NCBI GenBank assembly: GCA_033856235.1
Contig: JAWVFI010000151.1
Span: forward strand, 1-64,000
DNA from: DASXRU01 sp033856235
Lineage (GTDB): Bacteria > Acidobacteriota > Blastocatellia > Pyrinomonadales > Pyrinomonadaceae
Length of the DNA stretch: 64,000 bases
Direction of reading: 5' to 3'
The position numbers and the translations under genes are program-made. Below are positions 18,620 to 27,503 of this stretch, one piece after another (position 1 is the stretch's first letter; every line of letters starts with the position of its first letter). Below the pieces are notes generated by a model, which was not told where the DNA came from, made no database searches, and saw only the letters and a program-made list of their open reading frames with translations.

Positions 18620-19087
18620 TTATCTCTGTCTGGCTTTCAATTGTGCGCGCGTTTCTCGTTCCACCGTGCGGCGCATTTCCGTTTCTCGCTTATCGTAAAG
18701 TTTCTTTCCTTTGGCCACTCCTACTTCGAGTTTCACGCGGCCACTCTTCATGTAAACCCGAGTGATCACGAGGGTCATTCCCTGGATCGCCGCGGACTGT
18801 TCCAACTTCTCTATCTCCCGCCGGTGCAACAGCAATTTGCGCGTGCGCAAGGGCTCGTGGTTCGCGCGGTTGCCGTGGGAATAAGGTGAGATATGGGCGT
18901 TGAATAACCATGCCTCATTATCGCGGACGGCGACATAGCTTTCCTTCAACTGGATCCTGCCCGCCATGACACTCTTCACCTCGGTGCCAGTGAGAGCTAC
19001 TCCCGCCTCATAGGTTGTTTCGATATAATATTCATGAAAAACGCTTCGATTGCTGGCTAGCGGTTTTTCGTCTTTGGCAGTTGGCAT
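18620..19087 (-). CDS. smpB: SsrA-binding protein (trans-translation)
   Basis: tmRNA-binding protein that delivers SsrA to stalled ribosomes. At 155 aa it has the family length. The sequence reads ASNRSVFHEYYIETTYEAGV, then LTGTEVKSVMAGRIQLKESY, AHISPYSHGN and RKLLLHRREI, all SmpB hallmarks, and ends with the basic C-terminal tail KLYDKRETEMRRTVERE that enters the ribosomal mRNA channel. ATG 19087 was chosen because the frame from 19141 adds an atypical hydrophobic leader. tmRNA itself is not in the window. Confidence 0.95.
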   Translation of the reverse strand: MPTAKDEKPLASNRSVFHEYYIETTYEAGVALTGTEVKSVMAGRIQLKESYVAVRDNEAWLFNAHISPYSHGNRANHEPLRTRKLLLHRREIEKLEQSAAIQGMTLVITRVYMKSGRVKLEVGVAKGKKLYDKRETEMRRTVERETRAQLKARQR

Positions 19088-19268
19088 CGGGGCAGATTCA
19101 TCGCTAATTGCGGCAACTAGTGTTCCTAACCATAATCTCAAAAGTAGACCGTTAAGCAGTAAAAGTCGAGAAGCCGTTGCCTACAACTGTGTTCCTCCGC
19201 TATCGCATTGCTGCACCCGGTCGCCGGACTGCACAAACTACCAACAGCTCCCGAAAGGCCTCTTTGGT

Positions 19269-20273
19269 CTAATCCGGTTCCCCTCGCAATGGCCGGGCCA
19301 TTAGATCGCGCGCGGCCTCCATGGCGGGTTTGCCCTCATACAAAACTCGATGTATCTCATTCACTACGGGCATCTCTATCCCCAACCGCGCACTGAGTTG
19401 CTTTACAGAATGTGTGGTGCGCACTCCTTCAGCAACTTCGCGCATGTCGCTCAGGATGTCACCGAGGGCCCGTCCTTTTCCCAGTTCCTCACCCACAAAG
19501 CGATTGCGCGACAGACTCCCTGTGCAAGTGAGAACGAGATCGCCGAGGCCGGCTAGTCCCATCAGCGTCTCGATCCTTGCGCCTTGCGCCAGGGCAAAGC
19601 GTGTCATCTCTGCCAGACCCCGTGTGATCAGCGCCGCGACACTGTTGCTTCCGAAACCCAAGCCAGCGACCATCCCGGCGGCAATGGCCATGACATTTTT
19701 TACCGCGCCGCCGATCTCTGTGCCTACCACGTCCCGATTGCGGTAAATCCGAAGATTGTCGAAGCTAAACTCCTGCTGCACTACGGCGCTGTCGCTCTCG
19801 CTGACGCCTGCTGCGACTATGGCAGTCGGATGTCCGGCGACCACCTCACTGGCAAATGAAGGACCGGAGAGACAGACAAATCGCGGCGGGAAGATCTTGC
19901 CGAGTTCGTCAATGACGATCTCAGAAATTCGCATACCGCTCTCGTTCTCGATCCCCTTGCTGGCGCTGATCAATATCATTTCCGCGTGCAGCGCCGGCAA
20001 CATCTTTCTCAGCAGGTCACGGGTTGCATGCGACGGAGCAGCGAGGATCACGAGCTCAGCGCCCACCAAAACCTCGCCCACCACCGTCGTAGCTCTTACT
20101 TTATCCGGAATCAGGCAGGATGCGAGATAGAAGTCATTGACATGCCGTGCATTCACCGATGCAACAACTTCTGCATTGCGCGACCAGAGGCGAACCTCGT
20201 GCCCGGCGCGCCCGGCCATAACAGCGAGCGCCGTGCCCCAACTTCCTGCTCCCATGATGGCAACCGACTTCAT
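19269..20273 (-). CDS. gpsA: NAD(P)-dependent glycerol-3-phosphate dehydrogenase
   Basis: Reduces dihydroxyacetone phosphate to sn-glycerol 3-phosphate for phospholipid synthesis. At 334 aa it has the family length. The NAD motif VAIMGAGSWGTALA is at residues 4-17. SKGIENESGMRISE, the catalytic-lysine region GGAVKNVMAIAAGMVAGLGF, and GLGDLVLTCTGSLSRNR are all present. Met at 20273 begins the Rossmann strand directly. It lies 7 bp downstream of plsY on the same strand. The pair makes glycerol 3-phosphate and then acylates it, a common linkage. Confidence 0.95.
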   Translation of the reverse strand: MKSVAIMGAGSWGTALAVMAGRAGHEVRLWSRNAEVVASVNARHVNDFYLASCLIPDKVRATTVVGEVLVGAELVILAAPSHATRDLLRKMLPALHAEMILISASKGIENESGMRISEIVIDELGKIFPPRFVCLSGPSFASEVVAGHPTAIVAAGVSESDSAVVQQEFSFDNLRIYRNRDVVGTEIGGAVKNVMAIAAGMVAGLGFGSNSVAALITRGLAEMTRFALAQGARIETLMGLAGLGDLVLTCTGSLSRNRFVGEELGKGRALGDILSDMREVAEGVRTTHSVKQLSARLGIEMPVVNEIHRVLYEGKPAMEAARDLMARPLRGEPD

Positions 20274-20280
20274 GCGTAGT

Positions 20281-20922
20281 TCACTTGAATTTGTTTTCTG
20301 TCCCCGCTGCCAGCCGCCCAATATTTCCCCGGTGGGCGAACACAATCAATGCGGCGCCCGCACTGACGGCAGCCAACAGCTGCCGCAGATTAGGAACCGG
20401 GTGCACCGTCGCCGCCTCTAACCAAATAAGGAAAGGAATCAACATTGCCGCTGCGATCGAGGCCAATGACACGTACCGTGTAACGATAACGATAAGTAAG
20501 AACACCACAGCCGCGAGGGCAACTGCGATCGGCGCTAAGACCAGGAACACGCCCAGACCCGTCGCTACACCTTTGCCGCCACGAAAGCCGAGCCAGGCCG
20601 GAAAACAGTGACCTAATATAACTGCAACTGCGGCGCCGGAAACTACCCAAGCTGCCGCAGAAGGTAAAGCCGGGCCGCCGAGAACTGCCGTGCCCAATGC
20701 CCATCGCGCAACTAAAACCGCCACTGACCCCTTCAACGCGTCGAGTAACAACGTGATCACACCTGCGGCTTTTCCCGCCTGGCGGGAAACATTGGTGGCC
20801 CCGGTTCCGCCCGACCCGGCCCCGCGCACATCAGCACCCTGGCGCGCACGCACAATCAAGTAGCCAAAAGGTATCGAGCCCAGGAGATAGGCGAACAATA
20901 TTACAAGCAGATATCGACTCAT
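20281..20922 (-). CDS. plsY: Acyl-phosphate:glycerol-3-phosphate acyltransferase
   Basis: Inner-membrane enzyme transferring an acyl group from acyl phosphate to glycerol 3-phosphate, giving lysophosphatidate. At 213 aa it has about five to seven hydrophobic helices. Motif 1 is GSGGTGATNVSRQAG near residues 36-50, motif 2 GHCFPAWLGFRGGKGVATG near 104-122, and motif 3 FAHRGNIGRL near 195-204. It begins MSRYLLVILFAYLLGSIPFG, the typical N-terminus. Directly upstream of gpsA, probably one operon. Confidence 0.95.
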   Translation of the reverse strand: MSRYLLVILFAYLLGSIPFGYLIVRARQGADVRGAGSGGTGATNVSRQAGKAAGVITLLLDALKGSVAVLVARWALGTAVLGGPALPSAAAWVVSGAAVAVILGHCFPAWLGFRGGKGVATGLGVFLVLAPIAVALAAVVFLLIVIVTRYVSLASIAAAMLIPFLIWLEAATVHPVPNLRQLLAAVSAGAALIVFAHRGNIGRLAAGTENKFK

Positions 20923-21060
20923 GATGGCGATCGGCCGTAAACGATGCCGCGGCGCTGTGATGTGAATGCTGGAGCGTCACGCATGATACACGGGTTTCGG
21001 ATCTACTACCGGTACTCGGAGATAGATTTCCTCTGAATGGGGCGAAGCGCCGCACAACAA

Positions 21061-21091
21061 GAAAGGCTGCCCGTCTTTCGAGCAGCCTTTC
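21061..21091. terminator. Intrinsic terminator after the M43 protease gene
   Basis: 10-bp stem GAAAGGCTGC / GCAGCCTTTC (21061-21070 with 21082-21091). On the minus strand it lies 32 bp downstream of the protease stop and is followed by a short TTCTTGTTGT tract. The U tract is modest. Confidence 0.75.
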
Positions 21092-21122
21092 CTGTTCTTC
21101 TAACCGATTCCAGTTCGCCCGC

Positions 21123-22064
21123 CTACAGTCCGCGATACTGAAGCGATAGTGCTTCCATCCGTGCCGATTGACCAGAAGTAAACTGGAACATACAGGGATC
21201 ATCCGTATAGTCCATAAAGTTCTCGATCGGATCCACGCCGGGCTTTGGGCAGGTATCTCGTCCCGCAGGGCAACCAAATGCCGGCGAACGCTCCGCTGGC
21301 GTGTCGGCAACGAAGTCGTTATAGACAGCGGCGCACCCTCCCTGAAATGTGTGGAAGAGACCTAGCCAATGTCCCACCTCATGCGTTCCCGTATCACCCT
21401 CGTTGTAAGGGACAGTCGAGCCGCCGGGCAGCGATGAGTAAAGGCAGACGACCCCGTCCATCGCCGGGTCTGCGGCAAACCAAAACGGGAACGTCGCCCA
21501 ACCGAGAAGGAACCCGCCCGCATTGTTTGTATAGAAATTCAGCGCATCAGCCCCGCCGATGTGCAAGGCCGTTTTCATTTCGCGCTCAGCAGCAGTTCCC
21601 GGTCCGGCTTCGAACCAGGACGCGTTGGTTGTTCGGTCAACTCCGGACAAAACAAACCTGAATGGCGTGTTGGCGGCGGCGGCGCCCGTCGCTCCCGCAT
21701 AGGCTCGATTCAAGACATCGATCTGGTCCATCAACATTTTCATAGGGACGTCACCGTTATCGATCCCTTTGCCGGTGTTGATGACATGGAAAAATACCGG
21801 CACGGTCACTGAGCCGGACTTTCTGATCTGGCCCTTGCTCCGGCCCGCATTGAATTGATCTGAGGACGACTGAATTTGCACCGCCACCGTCTCGTCGATG
21901 TCTTTGGTGCCGCAATGCTGGGAGCGATCGTTAGCCTTAGGCGCGCTCGCTGGCCCAAGTTTGAAATTCTCCGCTTGCGCGCTGTGGTTTAGCCGGCTGG
22001 GCGTCAGGACAAATCCGATGCAAAGAGTAAATAGCGACAGTATCAAGAGAACCTTGGTTTTCAT
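21123..22064 (-). CDS. Secreted M43 (pappalysin-type) zinc metalloprotease
   Basis: Extracytoplasmic peptidase of the metzincin M43 group (ulilysin/pappalysin). A signal peptide covers about residues 1-31 (KTKVLLILSLFTLCIGFVL, then HSAQA). The zinc motif HEVGHWLGLFH occupies H228-E229-x2-H232-x2-G235-x2-H238, and the Met-turn is in ENFMDYTDDPCMFQFT near residues 284-299. Paired cysteines (GGCAAV, FGCPAGRDTC, DPCMF) fit disulfides of the family. At 313 aa it is a minimal-length member, with a probable propeptide between the signal and FFHVINTGKG. The gene is divergent from the cyclic-nucleotide-binding gene. Confidence 0.9.
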   Translation of the reverse strand: MKTKVLLILSLFTLCIGFVLTPSRLNHSAQAENFKLGPASAPKANDRSQHCGTKDIDETVAVQIQSSSDQFNAGRSKGQIRKSGSVTVPVFFHVINTGKGIDNGDVPMKMLMDQIDVLNRAYAGATGAAAANTPFRFVLSGVDRTTNASWFEAGPGTAAEREMKTALHIGGADALNFYTNNAGGFLLGWATFPFWFAADPAMDGVVCLYSSLPGGSTVPYNEGDTGTHEVGHWLGLFHTFQGGCAAVYNDFVADTPAERSPAFGCPAGRDTCPKPGVDPIENFMDYTDDPCMFQFTSGQSARMEALSLQYRGL

Positions 22065-22270
22065 TTGACCTCCATGAGAAACATGCTTGTCTTAAGAACG
22101 TGAAGTGGGTAAGAGACCAGACGGCTGAGGACTTTATTCCTGCGACATGGCAATGTCAATTTCTCAGCTGGCAGCCATCCCGGAGAACTTTCCTTGTCGG
22201 CGGGTTATGGATGCTGCTACTCTGCGCTCGCTTTTTAAGACGAGGCTGCGAACTTAGAAAGGCCCCCGCC

Positions 22271-22729
22271 ATGCATGAGGAATATGCTTCACTCATTACC
22301 GGCCTGCCATTGTTCAAAGGGTACACAGCTGCGGGCGCGCAAAGACTGATCGGTGAAGGCGCAGTCGAAGAACATTCCCCCGACGAAGTGCTCTTCAAGG
22401 AGGGTGACGCTGCCACCGATGTGTTACTGGTCCTGAAGGGCAAGCTGCAGGTTTTTGTCGAGCGTCAAGGCCGGTCGATGGTCCTGACCGATTGTGGGCC
22501 CGGAACGATTCTCGGCGAGTTAGCCGTCCTCTGCGGCATTCAGCGCTCCGCTTCCGTGCGAGTGCTTGAGCCGTCAACCGTCTTGCAGTGGGACGCCGCT
22601 GCCTTTCGCAGCCTATTACTTGCCGACGCTTTTCTCTCGGAGCGGATTTTTCGCCAGGCGCTGCGCACGCTAATCGACAAGGAACAGTCTCTGATCGCTT
22701 CTCTGACCCAGTCCCAAGCTGGTAATTGA
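22271..22729 (+). CDS. Cyclic nucleotide-binding domain protein
   Basis: A single cNMP-binding (CAP effector) domain of 152 aa. LFKEGDAATDVLLVLKGKLQ is followed by the phosphate-binding cassette region GPGTILGELAVLCGIQRSAS, where GELA ... RSAS matches the ligand-binding pattern. There is no DNA-binding helix-turn-helix, so it is probably a signalling subunit rather than a transcription factor. ATG 22271 starts MHEEYASLITGLPLFKG, which aligns with typical domain starts; the longer frame from 22100 adds an implausible Trp/Arg-rich stretch. The partner is unknown. The frameshifted DUF2442 gene begins 11 bp after it. Confidence 0.85.
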   Translation: MHEEYASLITGLPLFKGYTAAGAQRLIGEGAVEEHSPDEVLFKEGDAATDVLLVLKGKLQVFVERQGRSMVLTDCGPGTILGELAVLCGIQRSASVRVLEPSTVLQWDAAAFRSLLLADAFLSERIFRQALRTLIDKEQSLIASLTQSQAGN

Positions 22730-22740
22730 GGAACACGAAG

Positions 22741-23009
22741 ATGAAATCAGAAATGCTTGGGACAGACACTTCGGAGGTTGAGGTCAGCCATATTTCTAAG
22801 CATGGTGTATGGTTGCTGCTGCGCGACCGCGAGGTTTTCATGCCGTACGACCAATTTCCCTGGTTTAAGAAGGCGTCTCTGTGTCCGCCATTCTTAATGT
22901 TCAGCTACCTCAGCCAGGACATCTCTTCTGGCCAGACCTCGATGTCGACCTCGCAGTCGAATCGATCCAACACCCAGAACGGTTTCCTCTTGTTGCCAAA
23001 CAGCGTTAG
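22741..23009 (+). pseudogene. DUF2442 domain gene with a frameshift
   Basis: The reading frame from ATG 22741 gives MKSEMLGTDTSEVEVSHISK and then EVFMPYDQFPWFKKAS, the N-terminal half of a DUF2442 protein. At about 22876-22881 (TCTCTG) the frame is lost. Removing two bases of the CT repeat restores VSAILNVQLPQPGHLFWPDL and VESIQHPERFPLVAKQR, ending at the TAG at 23007. The rejoined product (about 88 aa) matches the small DUF2442 family, often found with toxin-antitoxin-like DUF4160 partners. Without the correction, the frame runs on to 23127 with unrelated sequence. It could be a true pseudogene, a slippage switch or a sequencing error. Confidence 0.8.
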
Positions 23010-23043
23010 GACCTTTGTGTCCCTCAGTCAGACCAAACTATTT

Positions 23044-24279
23044 TCAAATCAATCTTCTTCTCAACAAATCCAGCACAGCCTGCGAAGCGCGCCACCTTAC
23101 CAGATGGCGATCGCCAGGAAGCGATAGCTTGCGGTGTTCCGTATGTGCATCGTCAGCTAGCGCAACGTACACCAGACCTACGGGTTTATCCTCGGTACCC
23201 CCGCCGGGCCCAGCGATGCCGGTAACAGCCAGACCAAAATCCGTTCCCGCGCGCTCACGAACCCCTTCGGCCATCGCCTCAGCCACGGACGCGCTGACCG
23301 CGCCGTCAGCCAGAATTAATTTCGGATCTACTCCCAGGAGCCGGGTCTTCGCCGCGTTTGAATAGGCCACCACGCCCTCGACAAAGTATTTCGATGACCC
23401 TGCAACGTCTGTCAGCCTCTGTGCGACTAATCCGCCAGTGCAACTTTCGGCTACCGCAAGGGTGAACCCGCTGACTGACAATCTCAGTCCGACCACTTCT
23501 TCCATTGTCTCGCCGCGAAAGGCGAAGACTGCGTCACCCAATTCCATTTCCAACTTTTCCGAAAGATCGTCCAGCAACTGCTCCGCCGCGGCCTCGGTCC
23601 TCGCCTGGGCACTGAGGTGAATTTCAACTTCGCTGCTATTGAACAGAATCGTGGTTTGCGGATTCTGGTAGCGCGTATAAATCGGCGCAATCTTTTCATC
23701 AATCGCTGACTCGCCCATTCCGGCAACGCGCAAGACCCGCCGCGCAAACCGCACCTCACCGGACTTCTCCGCCAGCCGCGGTCGCACCAAGGCTTCGAAC
23801 ATCGGTTTCATTTCGCGCGGCGGTCCGGGAAGAAGCGCAATAGAACAGCCTTCGTGTTCGATGAATAGCCCGGGAGCGCTGCCATTGGGGTTATCCAGCA
23901 CCTCCGCGCCATCGATAACCATGGCTTGGCGTGAGTTTCTCTCCGGCATCGCCAGTTTGTACTGCGCGAAGCGATTCCGTATTTCACGCAGCACGCTGTC
24001 GTCCAGCACCAGCCTGCGGCCCAGGGCGCGCGCCGCCACTTTACGGGTCACGTCGTCTTCAGTTGGTCCCAGACCCCCGGTGGTAATTACGACGCGCGAA
24101 CGTTTGACAGCATCTCTGATTGCTTCTTCCAGGCGCGCGTCATCATCGCCGACGATAGTCTTCAGCTTGACGTCAATCCCGAGGCGATTCAATTGTTCGG
24201 TGAGCCAGAGGCTGTTGGTGTCGGTGCGTGTCGGCGCCAAGAGCTCTGAGCCGATGGCGATAATTTCAGCAGTTAGCAT
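23044..24279 (-). CDS. cinA: CinA family protein (nicotinamide-nucleotide amidase / ADP-ribose pyrophosphatase)
   Basis: Two-domain protein of 411 aa. The N-terminal MoaB/MogA-like COG1058 domain begins LTAEIIAIGSELLAPTRTDTN and has TTGGLGPTEDDVTRK and LLPGPPREMKPMFE. The C-terminal PncC/CinA amidase domain contains AVAESCTGGLVAQRLTDVAG, SKYFVEGVVAYSNAAKTRLL and ITGIAGPGG-type TGIAGPGGGTEDKPVGLVY. The family recycles pyridine nucleotides (NMN deamidation). The start at 24279 is the ATG of the conserved N-terminus. It is divergent from the dehydrogenase gene at 24391. Confidence 0.95.
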   Translation of the reverse strand: MLTAEIIAIGSELLAPTRTDTNSLWLTEQLNRLGIDVKLKTIVGDDDARLEEAIRDAVKRSRVVITTGGLGPTEDDVTRKVAARALGRRLVLDDSVLREIRNRFAQYKLAMPERNSRQAMVIDGAEVLDNPNGSAPGLFIEHEGCSIALLPGPPREMKPMFEALVRPRLAEKSGEVRFARRVLRVAGMGESAIDEKIAPIYTRYQNPQTTILFNSSEVEIHLSAQARTEAAAEQLLDDLSEKLEMELGDAVFAFRGETMEEVVGLRLSVSGFTLAVAESCTGGLVAQRLTDVAGSSKYFVEGVVAYSNAAKTRLLGVDPKLILADGAVSASVAEAMAEGVRERAGTDFGLAVTGIAGPGGGTEDKPVGLVYVALADDAHTEHRKLSLPGDRHLVRWRASQAVLDLLRRRLI

Positions 24280-24390
24280 GGAGGATCTTATTTACCATAG
24301 AGGCACGAGAAGGAGAAATCGTAAAGGAGGTGTATTTGTCGAATCGTCACCGGGTCGCTTATAGTCACTGATTCTCAAAGGGGAACAAAT

Positions 24391-25530
24391 ATGTCGAAGC
24401 AATCTTATTACATCGTAGCGCTTCCCGGTGATGGAATCGGGCCCGAGGTCCTGGCGTGCGCCTTGAACGTGTTGCGCACCGCCGGTCAGTTATTTGGAAT
24501 CGATTTTCAGGTCGAAGAAATTCCGTGCGGTGGGCAATATTATGTTGAGCACGAAACGGAATGGCCGGAAGGATCTTTTGAAAAGTGTGAGGCGGCCGAT
24601 GCTGTCTTGCTGGGCGCAGTCGGACATGAGGTCAACGGCAAAACAGTCTTCACCAAGCCTGGTAAGCCATATCCCGAGCCACAGTTGGCCGGGTTCGCTC
24701 AGGTAATTCTCAATCGACGCAAGCTGGAGCTGTACGCCAACGTTCGGCCAGTGAAACTCTACCCGGGTGTTAAGCACAAGATCCATGGTGAGCTGAGACA
24801 GGTTTGGGAGCCGGGGAAAGTGGACTACGTAGTAATTCGTGAGAATACGGAGGATGCCTACACAGGCGAGACCAACCCAATTCCCGACGGCCAGAGCACG
24901 CCAATTAAAATCACGCGCCAGGCGACAGAGCGCGTCTCGCGTTACGCCTTTAACCTGGCACGACGCCGCGCCAAACAGCTCAAAGTCACCTGCGTCGATA
25001 AGTCAAACATCATCGGCGCCCATCGTTTCTTCCGCGAAGTGTTCCGCGAAGTCGGAGAGCGCGAGTTCCCGGACATCAAGCTCGACTATGCTTACGTAGA
25101 CGCCTTCTGCCAGTGGCAGATTCGCAACCCTGAGTGGTACGACGTAGTGGTTGGGCCAAACCTGGTGGGGGACATCATCAGCGACAATGGAGCGACTACA
25201 GCGGGAGGTTTGGGACTCGCGGTCGGCGGCAATATCGGTGATAACCACGCGATGTTTGAACCGATTCACGGCAGCGCACCAAAGCACGCAGGTAAGGACA
25301 AAGCGAATCCGCTGGCGGCAATTTTATCGGTACAGATGATGTTGGACTGGCTTGGCACGCGATATGAAGATTCGCGATTGCACCGCGCCGCCGAACAAGT
25401 CGAAACTGCGGTGGCTGAACTTCTAAGCGAAGGGAAGACGCTAACCTACGATTTAATAGGAGAGGCGAAAGCTTCGCGGTGCAGCGAAGTAGGCGCGGCA
25501 GTCGAAGTTAAGCTAAGGACGATGGCCTGA
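24391..25530 (+). CDS. Isocitrate/isopropylmalate dehydrogenase family protein
   Basis: Beta-decarboxylating dehydrogenase of 379 aa that oxidises a 2-hydroxy acid with NAD(P). The N-terminus is YIVALPGDGIGPEVL. The substrate loop VIRENTEDAYTGE resembles isocitrate dehydrogenases (RENTED) more than LeuB (REL-T-GG). CVDKSNIIGAHRFFREVF, and GPNLVGDIISDNGATTAGGL with the metal-binding Asp residues, follow, then EPIHGSAPKHAGKDKANP. Its substrate (isocitrate, isopropylmalate or another malate derivative) cannot be fixed from sequence. It has an AAAGGGGAAC Shine-Dalgarno. It stands alone on its strand. Confidence 0.9.
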   Translation: MSKQSYYIVALPGDGIGPEVLACALNVLRTAGQLFGIDFQVEEIPCGGQYYVEHETEWPEGSFEKCEAADAVLLGAVGHEVNGKTVFTKPGKPYPEPQLAGFAQVILNRRKLELYANVRPVKLYPGVKHKIHGELRQVWEPGKVDYVVIRENTEDAYTGETNPIPDGQSTPIKITRQATERVSRYAFNLARRRAKQLKVTCVDKSNIIGAHRFFREVFREVGEREFPDIKLDYAYVDAFCQWQIRNPEWYDVVVGPNLVGDIISDNGATTAGGLGLAVGGNIGDNHAMFEPIHGSAPKHAGKDKANPLAAILSVQMMLDWLGTRYEDSRLHRAAEQVETAVAELLSEGKTLTYDLIGEAKASRCSEVGAAVEVKLRTMA

Positions 25531-25604
25531 TCAGTATCCAAATCTGGCAGGGCCGTTCGCGAACTCGTATTTGGTGCCGTTCGTGAGGGTCCATGTAGTG
25601 CCTG

Positions 25605-25655
25605 ACTCCGATTCTTCAGCACACGCTTCACGAATCCCACAAAATTCACGAAGTG
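25605..25655. repeat. Dispersed repeat, copy 1
   Basis: About 48 bp beginning CTCCGATTCTTCAGCACACG match, in the opposite orientation and with about 5 differences, the segment at 47693-47741. Both copies are intergenic and neither is part of a recognised gene. Confidence 0.7.
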
Positions 25656-25782
25656 ACACGAATCAAAGCGGGTCTTGGAGATCGTCAGGTCTCTTTTTGT
25701 GCAAAGCCGACTCGCGTCCTACCGCACGGCGCACGAAAACGACCCGAATCTCACGAAGTAATTTGAACAACGCTGGTTCCGG

Positions 25783-26829
25783 TCAACGTTTAGTCGCCAG
25801 CCGCTGCTCGATCTTCGGCAAGCTCACAAACATCACATCGCCAACGATTTTTAAACTCTTTGCGGAGATCTTGTCCAGCGTATCATTCGGCGTATGCCAG
25901 TACTCTTCGCCGCTGGGAGATTTGTAACTGTTTAGTTGAATGATGTCGAGCGCGTCAATTCCCGCCTGCAGGAACGGCTCGTGGTCATCGCCCCCGACTC
26001 CTTCGTGGCGATTCAAAAACACGGATCCGTAGCCGAGATCCTTTGCTGTCTTCCAAACGGTATCCACTAGCCAGGTCGAGCTCACGTCATCGCGGCCAAA
26101 CTGAAGGTTCGTGTACCCAATCATGTCGAGCAGAACCATCGCCTTTACCCGCGTCAGTTCGTTTCGATTCTGCAACTGCTCGACGTAATGCCTGCTGCCG
26201 TAGGTATTGTCAGGTGAACGCGGTTTGCCGCAGTCCTCCCAGCCCGCACAAAATGCTTCTTCCCCATCGAAGAAAACAAACCAGATTGTGTATTTGCGCT
26301 CTGCTTTAGCCGGCGCCAGCACTCGGGCGAGCTCCATTAGCGCCCCCGTTGATGAGGCGCCGTCATTCGCTCCCACAAAACGAAACTGGTTGAACTGTTT
26401 AGTGTCGTAATGGCTGGAGATGATGATCACATCACGAGAGGCGCCAGGCAGTTCCGCGGTGATATTCACCATCTTCTTCTTACCGCTGGGGGTTTCCGGC
26501 TGAAACTCATCAGTCGTGACGTTTAATCCGTACGACTTCAATTCCCCGATGATGTAGTTCCGCGTTTGCTCGAGCTCTGCGGAGCCGGCGGGGCGCGGAC
26601 CGAAATCAACTTGCTTGCGCACATGTGCCAGGGCCCGCTCGCCATCAAATGGTGAACTGATGGAGGAGCCCCCGGGCGTCGGCGTATTCGCGGGGTTAGC
26701 GGTGTTGGATCCGGAGTTGGAACTTCCCGGACATCCAATGAACGCGAATGGAAAAAGAAAAAAGAAAGCCAGCGCGAAGCTTGGTGTCTTCGCCGCCGAA
26801 GCGACAGCCGTAGTAAGCGATTTAATCAT
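25783..26829 (-). CDS. M28-family peptidase / glutaminyl cyclase-like lipoprotein
   Basis: Exported zinc hydrolase of 348 aa. ATG 26829 gives MIKSLTTAVASAAKT, a hydrophobic run ending FIGCPGSSNSG, a probable lipobox cysteine, then a Ser/Asn/Pro linker. The M28 metal ligands appear in order: SSHYDTK (His/Asp), GANDGASSTGAL (bridging Asp), FDGEEAF (catalytic and ligand Glu), LLDMIG (Asp) and EYWHTPNDTLD (His). The architecture and GxxDGASS motif resemble glutaminyl-peptide cyclotransferases as much as aminopeptidases, so either reaction is possible. The fur-like gene is 53 bp upstream on the same strand. Confidence 0.88.
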   Translation of the reverse strand: MIKSLTTAVASAAKTPSFALAFFFLFPFAFIGCPGSSNSGSNTANPANTPTPGGSSISSPFDGERALAHVRKQVDFGPRPAGSAELEQTRNYIIGELKSYGLNVTTDEFQPETPSGKKKMVNITAELPGASRDVIIISSHYDTKQFNQFRFVGANDGASSTGALMELARVLAPAKAERKYTIWFVFFDGEEAFCAGWEDCGKPRSPDNTYGSRHYVEQLQNRNELTRVKAMVLLDMIGYTNLQFGRDDVSSTWLVDTVWKTAKDLGYGSVFLNRHEGVGGDDHEPFLQAGIDALDIIQLNSYKSPSGEEYWHTPNDTLDKISAKSLKIVGDVMFVSLPKIEQRLATKR

Positions 26830-26882
26830 CCTTAATCCTTGGGTTTTCTGGCCGGATCGTGTTCCAACGCCAGGTGTCTCTG

Positions 26883-27335
26883 TTACGCCTTCGTGCGCGA
26901 CTTGGCGTTGCGGCGGCAATCCGCGCAGACTCCGATAATGCGCAGCAGATGTTGGGTCACCTCAAATTTATGCTTTGCCGCCATGGCATCCTGGAGCGCT
27001 TCCAATTCAGCAGAATAGAACTCGATAATCTTCCCACACTGTGAACAGATCATGTGATCGTGGTGTTCGTGCTTGTAGTTATGTTCATAGTGCGTGATGC
27101 CGTCGCCAAAGCGCACCTCGCGCGCGAGTCCCGCTTCAGACAATAACTTCAGCGTGCGATAGACCGTGGTTTGCCCGATGTTCGTATCCTGCTCGCGGAC
27201 CAGGCGGTAAAGGTCTTCGCTGGAGAGGTGTTTTTCCGTGCGCAAAAATACATCCAGAATCAGGTCGCGCTGCGACGTGCGCTTCAATCCCTGCTTCTGG
27301 ATGTGCTTGAGAAAAACTTCCTGTTCTTCGGTCAT
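26883..27335 (-). CDS. Fur-family metal-responsive repressor
   Basis: Ferric-uptake-regulator family protein of 150 aa. The winged helix contains GLKRTSQRDLILDVFLRTEK and the recognition helix GQTTVYRTLKLLSEAGLARE. The regulatory metal site is HNYKHEHHDHMICSQCGKII, and the structural zinc site pairs CSQC with CADC. It may be Fur, PerR or Zur; the metal cannot be assigned. The start is doubtful: ATG 27335 (MTEEQEV) or ATG 27359 (MPQPGRS), both without clear Shine-Dalgarno; the shorter fits the family better. Confidence 0.9.
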   Translation of the reverse strand: MTEEQEVFLKHIQKQGLKRTSQRDLILDVFLRTEKHLSSEDLYRLVREQDTNIGQTTVYRTLKLLSEAGLAREVRFGDGITHYEHNYKHEHHDHMICSQCGKIIEFYSAELEALQDAMAAKHKFEVTQHLLRIIGVCADCRRNAKSRTKA

Positions 27336-27435
27336 AGTTGAGCGGCCCGGTTGCGGCATGTCACTGGATTGAACCGATTCTACACTTGGCGACGATCCGT
27401 GGGAAGAAGCCAGCCGCCTCGCCAATAGGTGTTCG

Positions 27436-27494
27436 GAGTACCGACTTTAGTCGGGTTCTTTGCGTTCGATAAAGCCCGACTAAAGTCGGCACTC
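27436..27494. repeat. Palindrome pair downstream of the beta-lactamase-family gene
   Basis: Arms GAGTACCGACTTTAGTCGGG (27436-27455, extending two bases further) and their reverse complement at 27473-27494, with 2 mismatches. The pair lies between two co-oriented minus-strand genes and starts about 10 bp beyond the beta-lactamase-family stop codon. Confidence 0.8.
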
Positions 27495-27503
27495 TCAACG
27501 CCT

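Noticed and set aside
22100..22270. Extended N-terminus for the cyclic-nucleotide protein
   Set aside because: It adds a Trp/Arg-rich stretch and bypasses the natural domain start at 22271.
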